From: Pedobacter ghigonis | Lineage (GTDB): Bacteria > Bacteroidota > Bacteroidia > Sphingobacteriales > Sphingobacteriaceae | Reading direction: 5' to 3' | Length of the DNA stretch: 64,000 nucleotides | Assembly (NCBI RefSeq): GCF_903166585.1 | Contig: NZ_CAESCM010000008.1 | Location: forward strand, 124,001 to 188,000 | Part shown: positions 18,281 to 26,691 of the stretch, one piece after another | Layout of the letters: each line of letters opens with the position of its first letter | Numbering within the stretch: position 1 is the first letter of the stretch | Notes under the pieces: model-generated | The model's database searches: none | The model's input: the letters and a program-made list of their open reading frames with translations, nothing else | What the model was told of the DNA's origin: nothing | Made by a program: the position numbers and the translations under genes

Positions 18281-19261
18281 ATGATAAAAGATTCGTTCGG
18301 AAGGGTACACGATTATCTGCGTATTTCACTCACAGATAACTGCAATTTCCGTTGCTTTTATTGTATGCCCGAAGAAGAATACGATTTTACTCCGGCCTCA
18401 CGTTTAATGCAAACGGATGAAATTATCCAGCTGGCAGAAATTTTTGTGGCCAATGGGGTAAGAAAAATCAGGTTAACCGGTGGCGAGCCTTTGGTGCGTA
18501 AAGATGCTGCACAAATTATTACCGCACTCGGGAAACTCCCGGTTGAGCTAACGATTACGACCAACGGTACGCGCATTGCCGAAATGCTGCCTGTTTTAAT
18601 CGCAGCGGGCATTAAATCCATCAACATCAGTCTGGATACCTTGCAACCCGAAAAGTTTTTCCTCATTACCCGGAGAGATGTATTTCACCAGGTACGCAGC
18701 AATATCGAACTGCTTTTACAGCACAAAATCAAGGTAAAAATTAACATGGTGGTAATGAAAGGCCTCAATGATAACGAAATTACCGATTTTATCAGCTGGA
18801 CCAAGCACAACCCTATTCAGGTGCGGTTTATTGAGTTTATGCCTTTTAGCGGCAACAAATGGACCAGTAACAAAATGTTTTCTTTGGCCGAGATTTTAGC
18901 CATTATTGAAAAAGATTTCACGGCGCTACCACTAAAGGGCGAAGCACACGATACAGCCAAAAACTTTATGATACCCGGTCACGATGGCTCATTCGCTGTA
19001 ATCAGCACCATGACCAACCCGTTTTGTGATACCTGTAACCGCATGCGCCTGACCGCAGATGGCAAATTAAAAAACTGTCTCTTTTCGGATAGCGAAACAG
19101 ATTTGCTTACCGCACTCAGAAAAAAAGAAGCCATACTCCCACTCATTGAAGCGTCTATCTGGAGCAAGAAAAAAGCTCTTGGCGGCCAATTGGTTCCTGA
19201 TTTCGAAAAAATAGATGCGGCAACCATTCAAAACAGGAGTATGATTACCATTGGAGGATAA
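18281..19261 (+). CDS. moaA: GTP 3',8-cyclase MoaA
   Basis: Radical SAM enzyme for the first step of molybdenum cofactor synthesis (GTP to 3',8-cyclo-GTP), 326 aa. The radical SAM cluster cysteines are C21, C25 and C28 (DNCNFRCFYCMPEE). The second [4Fe-4S] ligands are in NPFCDTCNRMRLTADG plus the following KLKNC. RLTGGEPLVRKD is the SAM-binding GGEP motif. The chain ends in the functionally important Gly-Gly (ITIGG). It heads the Moco operon, and moeA follows after 7 bp. Confidence 0.97.
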   Translation: MIKDSFGRVHDYLRISLTDNCNFRCFYCMPEEEYDFTPASRLMQTDEIIQLAEIFVANGVRKIRLTGGEPLVRKDAAQIITALGKLPVELTITTNGTRIAEMLPVLIAAGIKSINISLDTLQPEKFFLITRRDVFHQVRSNIELLLQHKIKVKINMVVMKGLNDNEITDFISWTKHNPIQVRFIEFMPFSGNKWTSNKMFSLAEILAIIEKDFTALPLKGEAHDTAKNFMIPGHDGSFAVISTMTNPFCDTCNRMRLTADGKLKNCLFSDSETDLLTALRKKEAILPLIEASIWSKKKALGGQLVPDFEKIDAATIQNRSMITIGG

Positions 19262-19268
19262 ACTATTC

Positions 19269-20447
19269 ATGATTAGCGTTAAAGCAGCAAAAGACCTCAT
19301 TTCCGAAAACATTACACCATTAACACCTGTTGCGATTCCGCTTAGCCAGGCTTCGGGCCATATTCTGGCTGCCGATGTTTATGCACGTTTCGATATTCCG
19401 GCATTCAGGCAATCATCAATGGATGGTTATGCCCTGAAATTTGCAGACAGTGAAAAGGAATTGCAACTGATTGGCGAAATGGCGGCTGGTACCCCAACCA
19501 ATCTAAGCATCGAAGCAGGCGAAACCAGCCGGATTTTTACCGGTGCCCCACTACCCGATGGAGCCGATACCGTGGTAATGCAGGAAAAAATTACCCGTAC
19601 AGGCGATAAAATTACTTTACAGGATGCCAATTTAAAGCCGGGCCTAAATGTACGCGCCATAGGTTCTGAAATTGCCTCAGGTGCATTGGCCATGGAAAAA
19701 GGCGAATTGCTGAGCCCCGCTGCAGTAGGCTTTTTAGCGGGCATTGGTATTACCGAAGTATCAGTATTTCCTTTACCACAAATTGCCATTATTGTAACCG
19801 GTAAAGAATTGCAAAAACCCGGAGAAACACTTGCATTTGGCCAGGTGTACGAATCTAATTCCTATTCGCTATCTGCTGCGCTAAAGGCAGAAGGCATAGC
19901 CAATATTACGGTTTATGAAGCTGATGATGACCTGGATATCCTGCAAAATGTGCTTCAAAAAGCATTAAACCAAAATGATGTAGTACTCTTAACCGGGGGA
20001 GTAAGTGTAGGCGATTACGATTTCGTAATTGAAGCCGCCAGCCGTTGTGGGGTAAAACAGGTTTTCCACAAAGTGAAACAAAAACCAGGTAAACCGTTAT
20101 ACTTTGGCACATATAACCAAAAGCTGATATTTGGCTTACCCGGCAATCCGTCATCGGTGCTGAGCTGTTATTACAACTACGTGCTGCCTGCTGTAAAGGC
20201 ACTCTCGCACAAAAACAATTCGGTAACTGAAGTGCAGGCCACGCTTACCCACGCTTATAGCAAACCTGCCGGACTTACCCATTTTTTGAAAGGCAAATAC
20301 GAAAACGGAAAGGTTAGTCCACTTGGCGCGCAGGAATCGTACCGTTTGAGTTCCTTTGCCCAATCCAATTGCCTGATATACCTTAACGAAACCCAGGAAA
20401 GTTTCGAAAAAGGAGAAACTGTAACCGTTCTGATTTTACCCCAATAA
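19269..20447 (+). CDS. moeA: Molybdopterin molybdenumtransferase MoeA
   Basis: Inserts molybdate into adenylated molybdopterin; 392 aa. The start ATG at 19269 (MISVKAAKDLISENI) has an unusually good GGAGGA 11 bp upstream, inside the end of moaA. A TTG at 19251 is a poorer choice. Visible motifs are FRQSSMDGYALKF, RIFTGAPLPDGADTVVMQE, LTGGVSVGDYDF (the MoCF-biosynthesis domain) and GLPGNPSSVLSCYY. Domain IV follows to the end. It is the second gene of the operon, with the TSUP exporter starting 2 bp after its stop. Confidence 0.97.
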   Translation: MISVKAAKDLISENITPLTPVAIPLSQASGHILAADVYARFDIPAFRQSSMDGYALKFADSEKELQLIGEMAAGTPTNLSIEAGETSRIFTGAPLPDGADTVVMQEKITRTGDKITLQDANLKPGLNVRAIGSEIASGALAMEKGELLSPAAVGFLAGIGITEVSVFPLPQIAIIVTGKELQKPGETLAFGQVYESNSYSLSAALKAEGIANITVYEADDDLDILQNVLQKALNQNDVVLLTGGVSVGDYDFVIEAASRCGVKQVFHKVKQKPGKPLYFGTYNQKLIFGLPGNPSSVLSCYYNYVLPAVKALSHKNNSVTEVQATLTHAYSKPAGLTHFLKGKYENGKVSPLGAQESYRLSSFAQSNCLIYLNETQESFEKGETVTVLILPQ

Positions 20448-20449
20448 CC

Positions 20450-21190
20450 ATGCAAGAGAGCTTAATCCTTTTTTACTGTTTACTGTTCATTGTTGCCTTT
20501 TTATATGCTTCGGTAGGTCATGGTGGTGCCAGCGGCTATCTGGCCTTAATGGCCATTTTCGCCATTTCGCCGGCTGTTATGAAACCCACCGCGCTGCTGC
20601 TTAACCTTTTTGTTTCTTCTACCTCCTTTATCCAGTTTTACCGTGGCGGCCATTTTAAATGGAAAACCTTTTGGCCATTTGCCCTGGCTTCCATCCCGCT
20701 ATCTTTTGTGGGGGGTATGATGGCCATTGAAAGTTCCATCTATAAAAAAATATTGGGGGTACTTCTGCTCATTCCGGTAATCCGTTTTTTCTTCTTTAAA
20801 AATACCGATCCCAAAGATTTCAAACCTTCAAACGTTCCTTTATCACTGGCCATTGGTGGCATTATCGGCCTGTTATCGGGCATGATTGGTATTGGTGGCG
20901 GTATCATCCTCTCGCCGATATTGTTGTTGTTAAAATGGACCGATCAGAAACAAACCGCAGCCATTAGTGCAGCTTTCATTTTTGTAAATTCCGTTTCAGG
21001 TTTGGGTGGCCAGTTAATTAAAGGTTTTGAATTTAACAGCCACATGCTCGCTTATGTAGGCGTTGCCTTTGCGGGTGGTATTTGTGGAGCTTATTTTGGT
21101 GCACTAAAATTCCCGCAAACTGTATTAAAAAATGTGTTGGCTTGTGTATTAGCCTTAGCTGCTTATAAACTGCTATTTACCCATGCTTAA
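20450..21190 (+). CDS. TSUP (TauE/SafE) family membrane permease
   Basis: Membrane protein of 246 aa with about 7-8 helices. The two TSUP repeats are marked by VGHGGASGYLALMA near residue 22 and SGMIGIGGGIILSPILLL near residue 142. The family moves sulfite, sulfonates or related anions. Placed inside a Moco operon, it could export sulfite or a sulfur by-product, or import an oxyanion. No molybdate ABC system is visible in the window, so a molybdate or sulfite-linked role is only a guess. It overlaps the next gene by 8 bp. Confidence 0.85.
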   Translation: MQESLILFYCLLFIVAFLYASVGHGGASGYLALMAIFAISPAVMKPTALLLNLFVSSTSFIQFYRGGHFKWKTFWPFALASIPLSFVGGMMAIESSIYKKILGVLLLIPVIRFFFFKNTDPKDFKPSNVPLSLAIGGIIGLLSGMIGIGGGIILSPILLLLKWTDQKQTAAISAAFIFVNSVSGLGGQLIKGFEFNSHMLAYVGVAFAGGICGAYFGALKFPQTVLKNVLACVLALAAYKLLFTHA

Positions 21191-21689
21191 GATGAAATAT
21201 TTATTGATCGCCTTAATTTTTGGCACTTTTACAGCTAAGGCTCAGGAAAGTAAACAATTTACAATTGAAGGCAAGGTTAAACGTACCTTAACTGTTAACC
21301 TGGCCGATTTAAAGCAATACAAGACTGTTAGTTTCGACAGTATTACTGTTTTCAACCATTTAATGCAGCACAAAGGCAGTATTAAAAATGTTAAAGGAGT
21401 GCTTTTAAAAGATATTCTGGCCAAAGTAGAAATCGATACCGATTCGCCTAAAAAACTGAGTGAATTTTATCTGGTATTTACCGCGACTGATAATTATAAG
21501 GTAGTATATTCGTGGAACGAGATTTTTAACTCCCCAACCGGGAACCAGTTACTCGTTTTAACCAGTTATGACACCCATGCGGCCAAAGCTGAAAAAGGTA
21601 TTATTGCCATCATTACGCCAAGTGATTTTGCCACTGGCAGGCGATTTGTAAAAGGATTGAGCAAAATCAACATCTTACAGGTAAATTAG
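21183..21689 (+). CDS. Exported sulfite-oxidase-fold (molybdopterin-binding-domain-like) protein without cysteine
   Basis: Periplasmic protein of 168 aa (start at 21183, or 21192 giving MKYLLIALIFG). A signal peptide ends at TAKAQ. The rest resembles the oxidoreductase molybdopterin-binding (SUOX) fold: FTIEGKVKRTLTVNLADL, GVLLKDILAKVEID, YKVVYSWNEIF and GIIAIITPSDFATGRRFVKG. It contains no cysteine at all, so it lacks the Mo-ligating Cys of sulfite oxidase or YedY. It may be a non-catalytic pterin binder or carrier rather than an enzyme. The position within the Moco operon supports a cofactor-related role. Confidence 0.7.
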   Translation: MLKMKYLLIALIFGTFTAKAQESKQFTIEGKVKRTLTVNLADLKQYKTVSFDSITVFNHLMQHKGSIKNVKGVLLKDILAKVEIDTDSPKKLSEFYLVFTATDNYKVVYSWNEIFNSPTGNQLLVLTSYDTHAAKAEKGIIAIITPSDFATGRRFVKGLSKINILQVN

Positions 21690-21693
21690 CGCC

Positions 21694-21927
21694 ATGGAAA
21701 TTGAAATCATCAGCTTTGGAAAGATTGCAGAATTTATCGGCAATCAAAAAATTGATATCGCTGAAATTGCCGATACCGATACGTTAAAAATACATTTGGA
21801 AACGCTGTTTCCGAAGCTGAAAGACATTAAATACAAATTTGCGTTAAACAACCACCTGGTGCAGGAGAACAGCGCAGTTAACCATAAAGATATATTGGCC
21901 ATCATGCCGCCCTTTTCAGGAGGATAA
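21694..21927 (+). CDS. moaD: Molybdopterin synthase sulfur carrier subunit MoaD
   Basis: Ubiquitin-like sulfur carrier of 77 aa ending in Gly-Gly (IMPPFSGG), the residue pair adenylated and thiocarboxylated by the MoeB-type E1. The central ALNNHLVQENSAVNHKDIL is typical of MoaD. It is followed after 4 bp by moeB and then moaE, giving the complete sulfur transfer module. Confidence 0.94.
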   Translation: MEIEIISFGKIAEFIGNQKIDIAEIADTDTLKIHLETLFPKLKDIKYKFALNNHLVQENSAVNHKDILAIMPPFSGG

Positions 21928-21931
21928 TAAA

Positions 21932-23038
21932 ATGAGTGCAGAACGATACAACAGGCAGATTATTCTGAAAGGATTTGGCGAAGCGGCACAGCAGCAGCTG
22001 TTAAAAGCAAAGGTGCTGGTTATTGGTGCCGGCGGACTGGGCTGTCCGGCGTTGCAATACCTTGCCGCAGCCGGCATTGGCCATTTAGGGATTGTGGATG
22101 ATGATACGGTATCCTTATCTAACCTGCACCGCCAGATCTTGTTTACCACTGCCGATATCGGAAAATTAAAAACAGAAGTAGCGGCAAAAAGGTTGCAGGA
22201 AATGAATCCACAGATTGGGATTGTTACCCACCCTATCCGCCTGCAGAAAGGCAATATCCTCGATATTTTATCCCGCTACGATTATATTCTGGATGGGACC
22301 GATAATTTTGAATCGAGATACCTGATTAACGATGCATGCGCCCTGCTCAGCAAACCTTTAATATTTGCGGCAGTTTCGGGTTTTGAAGGTCAGCTGGCCA
22401 TATTTAATGCGGCTGATAATTTAGCCGGGAGTACCAATTACCGTGATATCTTTCCGGTACCGCCAGGCAAGGGCGAAATTCCAAATTGTGCAGAAAATGG
22501 CGTTTTAGGAGTTTTACCGGGTATAATTGGTACGATGGCAGCAGCCGAAACGATTAAACTGATTACCAAAACCGGCCAGTCGCTGCGCAATAAAATACTT
22601 AACTACAATTTACTTACACACCAGCAATACATTATCAGCATCAGTCAGACCAATAACTATATTTTGCCTAAAACCGTTGCTGAATTTTTAACTATGGAAT
22701 ATCAGGATACCTGCGAAGCTCCCCACGGATACGAAGAGATAGATACTGCAACGCTCAGCAAACTCAGACAACAAGAATCGGTAATACTGATCGATGTGCG
22801 TGAAAAACATGAGGTACCAGTACTGGATAAACAGATTTTTACACAAGTGCCCATGTCTGAATTGGCCAACTTTATAACCAAAGGATTTTCGCAAAAACAT
22901 GTGGTTTTAATTTGTCAGCATGGTATTAGAAGTGTTGCCGCTGCCGAAGCATTACAGGAGAAATTTGGTAACGCTAAAAAAATATACAGCTTAAAAGGCG
23001 GCATTGTTAAATGGAGAGATTATTTTATCAGACCTTAA
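21932..23038 (+). CDS. moeB: MoeB-type adenylyltransferase with C-terminal rhodanese domain
   Basis: E1-like enzyme of 368 aa that activates the MoaD C-terminus. The ThiF domain (about 1-245) shows the nucleotide motif VIGAGGLGCPALQYL, acidic VDDDTVSLSNLHRQ, and the catalytic-type Cys in IPNCAENGVLGVLPG. The rhodanese domain (about 265-368) has active-site Cys in LICQHGIRS and would supply the sulfur. The zinc-binding CxxC before the active site in E. coli MoeB is NYRD here, and I see no second CxxC, so the structural zinc seems lost. It lies between moaD and moaE. Confidence 0.93.
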   Translation: MSAERYNRQIILKGFGEAAQQQLLKAKVLVIGAGGLGCPALQYLAAAGIGHLGIVDDDTVSLSNLHRQILFTTADIGKLKTEVAAKRLQEMNPQIGIVTHPIRLQKGNILDILSRYDYILDGTDNFESRYLINDACALLSKPLIFAAVSGFEGQLAIFNAADNLAGSTNYRDIFPVPPGKGEIPNCAENGVLGVLPGIIGTMAAAETIKLITKTGQSLRNKILNYNLLTHQQYIISISQTNNYILPKTVAEFLTMEYQDTCEAPHGYEEIDTATLSKLRQQESVILIDVREKHEVPVLDKQIFTQVPMSELANFITKGFSQKHVVLICQHGIRSVAAAEALQEKFGNAKKIYSLKGGIVKWRDYFIRP

Positions 23039-23039
23039 C

Positions 23040-23483
23040 ATGAGCGAAAAGAAGATCAAAAACATATTTGTACAGGGCAAAATAGAACCGGCCTTTATTG
23101 CCGATAGCATTGCAAAACACAGCAGTAAAACGGGTATTGGTGGCCACAGTATTTTTATGGGGCAGGTAAGAAAAGATGAAATAGGCGGCAAACTTGTTGC
23201 TGCAATCGAATATACCACTTACGAACCCCTTGCTCTTGAAAAAATGCACGAAATAAGGGAAGCTGTTTTTGCAAAATACCCGCTTAACTGTATGCACGTT
23301 TACCACAGTTTGGGTAACATTAAGGCTGGCGAAATCTGCCTGTTTGTATTTACCTCTTCTGCACACCGCAAACCTGCAATTGATGCCTGTTGCGAAGTGG
23401 TAGAGCGCTTAAAAGCAGAGTTACCGGTTTGGGGCAAAGAAATATTTGAAGACGAAACCCACCAGTGGAAAGAAAATATTTAA
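23040..23483 (+). CDS. moaE: Molybdopterin synthase catalytic subunit MoaE
   Basis: Large subunit of MPT synthase, 147 aa, starting MSEKKIKNIFVQG one base after the moeB stop; a longer reading from 23004 would overlap moeB. Visible family motifs are GGHSIFMGQVRKDEIGG, IEYTTYEPLALEKM, VYHSLGNIKAGE, the conserved SAHRKPAIDAC and PVWGKEIFED, whose Lys is the catalytic one. It works with MoaD to add two sulfurs to cPMP. Confidence 0.95.
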   Translation: MSEKKIKNIFVQGKIEPAFIADSIAKHSSKTGIGGHSIFMGQVRKDEIGGKLVAAIEYTTYEPLALEKMHEIREAVFAKYPLNCMHVYHSLGNIKAGEICLFVFTSSAHRKPAIDACCEVVERLKAELPVWGKEIFEDETHQWKENI

Positions 23484-23484
23484 T

Positions 23485-24393
23485 ATGGTTAACATCACAA
23501 AAAAATCAAACAGTTTAAGGATTGCCATTGCCTGTGCTAGTGTAAAAGTATCGAAGCAGGAAACCATCGATGCCATTGAGCAACGCAAAATACCCAAAGG
23601 CGATGTATTCGAATTTGCACGTGCTGCCGGACTCTTTGGCGTAAAAAAAACCAGTGATGTTATTCCCGATTGCCACCCGCTCCCGGTAGAGTATACCGCT
23701 ATTACCTACGAGATCATCGATCTGGAGGTAATTATTACCGTTGAAGTACATACCGTTTATAAAACCGGAGTTGAAGTTGAAGCCATGCATGGTGCTTCTG
23801 TTGCGGCATTAACCATGTACGATATGCTTAAACCGATTGATAAAGGTGTTGAAATAGCCAATATTAAGCTGCTTAAAAAATCGGGGGGCAAATCAGATCT
23901 TAAAAATGCACGGTTTCCTGAAATTAAGGCCGCAGTTGTAGTTTGTTCTGATTCGGTTTATGAGAACAAAGCGCAAGACAGCTCGGGCAAAGCTATTATT
24001 GCACGTCTCGAACAGTTTGGTATTGATACCGAAAAGTATGAAATCGTACCGGATGAAGTTAAAGCCATAGCCGATAAAGCCACTGAACTAAGCAATGCAG
24101 GCTACCAGTTGCTGATCTTTACCGGAGGCACTGGTCTCTCGCCACGTGATGTTACCCCTGAAGCCATTTTGCCTTTAATTGACAGACCTATAGCGGGCAT
24201 TATGGAAACTGCACGCCATTACGGGCAAGAGCGCATGCCTTATGCAATGCTTTCGCGTGGTGTAGCAGGTTTTATTGGTCAAACGCTTGTAATTACCTTT
24301 CCAGGCTCCAAAAATGGTGTAGAAGAAAGTATGGATGTTTTATTTCCACATGTTTTTCATTTGTTCAAAGTAATTAAAGGCGAAAAGCATTAA
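23485..24393 (+). CDS. moaCB: Bifunctional MoaC-MoaB fusion
   Basis: Fusion of 302 aa starting MVNITKKSNSLRIAIA; the ATG begins 1 bp after the moaE stop. Residues about 1-145 are MoaC (cyclic pyranopterin monophosphate synthase): DVIPDCHPLPVEYT, MHGASVAALTMYDM and KKSGGKSDL. Residues about 155-302 are MoaB/MogA (MPT adenylyltransferase): AAVVVCSDSVYENKAQDSSG and LLIFTGGTGLSPRDVTPEAI. Such fusions are found in Bacteroidota. Both halves keep the expected motifs. It is the last gene of the Moco operon and is followed by a repeat region. Confidence 0.95.
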   Translation: MVNITKKSNSLRIAIACASVKVSKQETIDAIEQRKIPKGDVFEFARAAGLFGVKKTSDVIPDCHPLPVEYTAITYEIIDLEVIITVEVHTVYKTGVEVEAMHGASVAALTMYDMLKPIDKGVEIANIKLLKKSGGKSDLKNARFPEIKAAVVVCSDSVYENKAQDSSGKAIIARLEQFGIDTEKYEIVPDEVKAIADKATELSNAGYQLLIFTGGTGLSPRDVTPEAILPLIDRPIAGIMETARHYGQERMPYAMLSRGVAGFIGQTLVITFPGSKNGVEESMDVLFPHVFHLFKVIKGEKH

Positions 24394-24422
24394 TGCGCTT
24401 AAATTTACCATCTAAGACACCT

Positions 24423-24860
24423 AAGTACATATAAGGTGATCGTCATCCCGCGAAGGCGGGAACCACGGAGTGCTCAGCGAAGCTAATCCTAATGAAACAT
24501 GTAAATCCTATCCAGGCCAAACAGGAATAATTGACCATATAGACAAATAAGTACATATAAGGGGAAAGTGGCCCGTCATTCCCGTGCAGGCAGGAACCAC
24601 GGAGTGCTCAGCGAAGCTAATCGTAATGAAACATACAAATGTTACCAAGGCCTAACAGGAATAATTAACCATATAGACAAATAAGTACATATAAGGCGAT
24701 CGTCATTCCCGCGCAGGCGGACGCTAAAAACTAAGGTGCACTAAGGTGTCTAAGGTGGTGTAAAGTATTCAATTAATATAAGAGGACTATCGTTCCCGCG
24801 TAGGCGGGAACCACGGAGTGCTCAGCGAAGCTAATCGTAATGAAACATGTAAATGAGCTT
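24423..24860. repeat. Cluster of imperfect direct repeats with GTCATTCCCGC-type hairpins
   Basis: The 658-bp gap after moaCB holds no convincing gene. AAGTACATATAAGG recurs at 24423, 24549 and 24683 (periods 126 and 134). Each copy is followed by a CGTCAT(T)CCCGCG...CGGG hairpin (24441, 24574, 24701); a fourth hairpin lies at 24791. Three copies continue into GGAACCACGGAGTGCTCAGC and AATC(C/G)TAATGAAAC. The third copy is cut short and replaced by CTAAGGTG microrepeats (24731-24760). The hairpin and the AATC(C/G)TAATG arm match the first half of the cloverleaf repeats at 36848 and 54896. Confidence 0.85.
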
Positions 24861-25038
24861 AAAGCTTAAACATTTGACCTTCAAGCTTCTTCGGCGAACC
24901 CTAAACCTTCCACCTTAAACCTTAATCAGGCCAGTACCCTCCTCATTACCAGGCAATCTGTATTTTTATACAAAAAGTGTCTTAATCTTAATTCAATCTA
25001 AACAACATAATTCCCTTTTCTGATCAAAAATTAAGTCT

Positions 25039-25046
25039 TATTTTTG
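25039..25046 (+). promoter_or_regulatory. Candidate -7 promoter element very close to the start codon
   Basis: TATTTTTG matches TAnnTTTG. Its last base is 6 nt before the ATG at 25052, so the transcript would begin at or next to the start codon. The -33 region is weak. Confidence 0.5.
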
Positions 25047-25051
25047 CCCAC

Positions 25052-25393
25052 ATGTCGGCTAAATACAAGGTTTTATACTTCTTCCAAAATTCAGAAACAG
25101 TTATCCTAGAAATACAACGTCTTGATTTACCTCCAAATGCAGATGCAGAGGCAACTTATCACTGGCTTTATTTTGATAAAATGACAGGCTCATTGATCAA
25201 ATTATGGTTCCGTTCGCTTGATTCTTCTTCGGAGATAGAGGAACGTTATTTTGAACAGGGTTATCTAAAATTCAACAAAACCGAAGCCACCTATATTGAA
25301 AAACACAATTCTTCGCAGCAGAAACTGAATAACATGGGCAACAGGGCAATAGAAGAGCCTATTGTTGAGATGCTCGAAAACTATTTAAAATAG
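25052..25393 (+). CDS. Hypothetical protein
   Basis: A 113-aa protein that I do not recognise. It is soluble, with no signal or membrane segment. The first 70 residues look beta-rich (KYKVLYFFQNSETVILEIQ, ATYHWLYFDKMTGSLIKLWF) and the end is helical (GNRAIEEPIVEMLENYLK). A promoter-like TATTTTTG directly upstream and ordinary codon use support a real gene. It is convergent with the next gene, 6 bp from its stop. Confidence 0.6.
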   Translation: MSAKYKVLYFFQNSETVILEIQRLDLPPNADAEATYHWLYFDKMTGSLIKLWFRSLDSSSEIEERYFEQGYLKFNKTEATYIEKHNSSQQKLNNMGNRAIEEPIVEMLENYLK

Positions 25394-25399
25394 CCTCAA

Positions 25400-25999
25400 T
25401 TAAGCCATTTCAGGAAGCTCGGCCGTTAAGCTGGCTTTGCTTAAAGGATACCTGGATTGGTGAAAATTTTGAAGAGATGCCGCAAAATCGGAATACCAGT
25501 CCTGCTTTTGCATTTCATCTAACAGTTGTGCGCACGAACATACATCGGCATCGGCCTGATGAATGGCTTTAGCTACAAAAGCAACCACATCCCAAATGCC
25601 ATCCATTAAAAAGAACCTGAATGCGACCAAAATTGCCGACCACTGCACTTTTTTAGGGTGAAGTAAGAAAAACCTGCAAACGGGGCTACATAAACGCTTA
25701 AACGACATATAATCTTCTTCCGCTCCCTTAACATCCAGCAAACCATCACTGTAAGGCAGCTGTATAATTTCGGTCGAAATTTTATCGAGCCCGTGAGCAT
25801 AAACACTGGAAGCGCAGATAGAAGATATGGATATAAGTGCAAGGTGATCGTAAATCTCAGGGTGCATTTTCAGCTTTCCGTTTCTTACAAATACGAGTCC
25901 GCCTTTTTTATTGGCCGCCTGTACGTTCATAGCCGAAAGGCTTAAAAGTTCAAATTCTGTTGCAAAATTAAGCGCCATCACAAATTGTGCGGCGGCCAT
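25400..25999 (-). CDS. Hypothetical protein
   Basis: A protein of 199 aa (from MAAAQFVMALNFATEFELLS) that I do not recognise. The open frame extends to a TTG at 26068, but that TTG is part of a promoter-like TATTTTTG (minus strand, 26066-26073), so an internal ATG is preferred. The chain is mixed alpha/beta, with several Cys (SSICASSVYA, LCSPVCRFF, DADVCSCAQLL) and no signal peptide. QWSAILVAFRFFLMDG is mildly hydrophobic. Gene neighbours give no clue to its role. Confidence 0.55.
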   Translation of the reverse strand: MAAAQFVMALNFATEFELLSLSAMNVQAANKKGGLVFVRNGKLKMHPEIYDHLALISISSICASSVYAHGLDKISTEIIQLPYSDGLLDVKGAEEDYMSFKRLCSPVCRFFLLHPKKVQWSAILVAFRFFLMDGIWDVVAFVAKAIHQADADVCSCAQLLDEMQKQDWYSDFAASLQNFHQSRYPLSKASLTAELPEMA

Positions 26000-26286
26000 A
26001 AAAGTGCCTTCATCCAGACGTTTATTGTATGTGGCAGGCGTAGATGCTGAAAAAATAGAAAGTTGCAAAAATATTTAGTTTTTCTGGTTCCGGCCGACTG
26101 TATCGACAGTAACAAAAATAAAAATCCAATCCAGAAAACAACTATGCAAAGCCCTTCAGAAAGTGTTAAAAAAGGTAATTCGTTAAAAATGAGCACGATT
26201 TTTTTTCAACCGGCCTCATTCATTTTCTGAACAACAGCATAAGCCTGTAATGTGAACAAGGAAGTGTATAATCAAAAAAATAAGGC

Positions 26287-26313
26287 AAAAAAAAAGCAGG
26301 ACTAAATCCTGCT
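26287..26313 (-). terminator. Rho-independent terminator of the cold-shock gene
   Basis: GCAGGA-CTAAA-TCCTGC (26296-26312) is a 6-bp stem. On the minus strand it is followed by nine U residues. It lies 23 bp after the csp stop. Confidence 0.9.
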
Positions 26314-26335
26314 CAAAATCTTTTTAGGGGAAGAA

Positions 26336-26524
26336 TTATACAACTCTTACTTTCACTGCATTAAGGCCTTTTTTGCCTTCTTGAACTTCATATTCAACTG
26401 TATCATTTTCTCTGATTTCGTCAATCAGGCCTGATGCATGCACAAAAATCTCAGTTCCGCTTTCTTCTTTAATGAAGCCAAAGCCTTTTTCTGAGTTAAA
26501 AAATTTTACTGTTCCGTTTTTCAT
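26336..26524 (-). CDS. Cold-shock domain protein (CspA family)
   Basis: Single OB-fold nucleic-acid chaperone of 62 aa, starting MKNGTVKFFNSEKG; the longer upstream frame adds only promoter sequence. RNP1 is KGFGFI and RNP2 is IFVHAS. The end EVQEGKKGLNAVKVRVV is typical. It binds single-stranded RNA or DNA. The gene is monocistronic, with a well-formed promoter about 30-60 bp upstream and a strong terminator just downstream. Confidence 0.95.
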   Translation of the reverse strand: MKNGTVKFFNSEKGFGFIKEESGTEIFVHASGLIDEIRENDTVEYEVQEGKKGLNAVKVRVV

Positions 26525-26553
26525 TATACTGGATGTTTTTAAATTTAAAGACC

Positions 26554-26584
26554 CAAAAATAGGATTAAAACCCAAAAACCAAAA
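26554..26584 (-). promoter_or_regulatory. Promoter of the cold-shock gene
   Basis: On the minus strand TTTTG (26580-26584), an 18-bp spacer and TATTTTTG (26554-26561) match the Bacteroidota TTTG-N17-21-TAnnTTTG consensus. The predicted transcript start near 26547 leaves a leader of about 22 nt. Confidence 0.8.
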
Positions 26585-26691
26585 TTACAAGCAAATAAAA
26601 TTGATAATAATGCGCAAAAAGTTTCACAACTGTAAAGCTTATCTTTACACCTTCGACTAAAAAATCAGCCCAATTGCATCCTAAAATACGA

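Noticed and set aside
19251..19268. TTG start for moeA
   Set aside because: The ATG at 19269 has GGAGGA at a good distance and gives the usual MoeA N-terminus.
23004..23039. Upstream start for moaE
   Set aside because: It would overlap the end of moeB; the ATG at 23040 directly after the moeB stop fits MoaE length.
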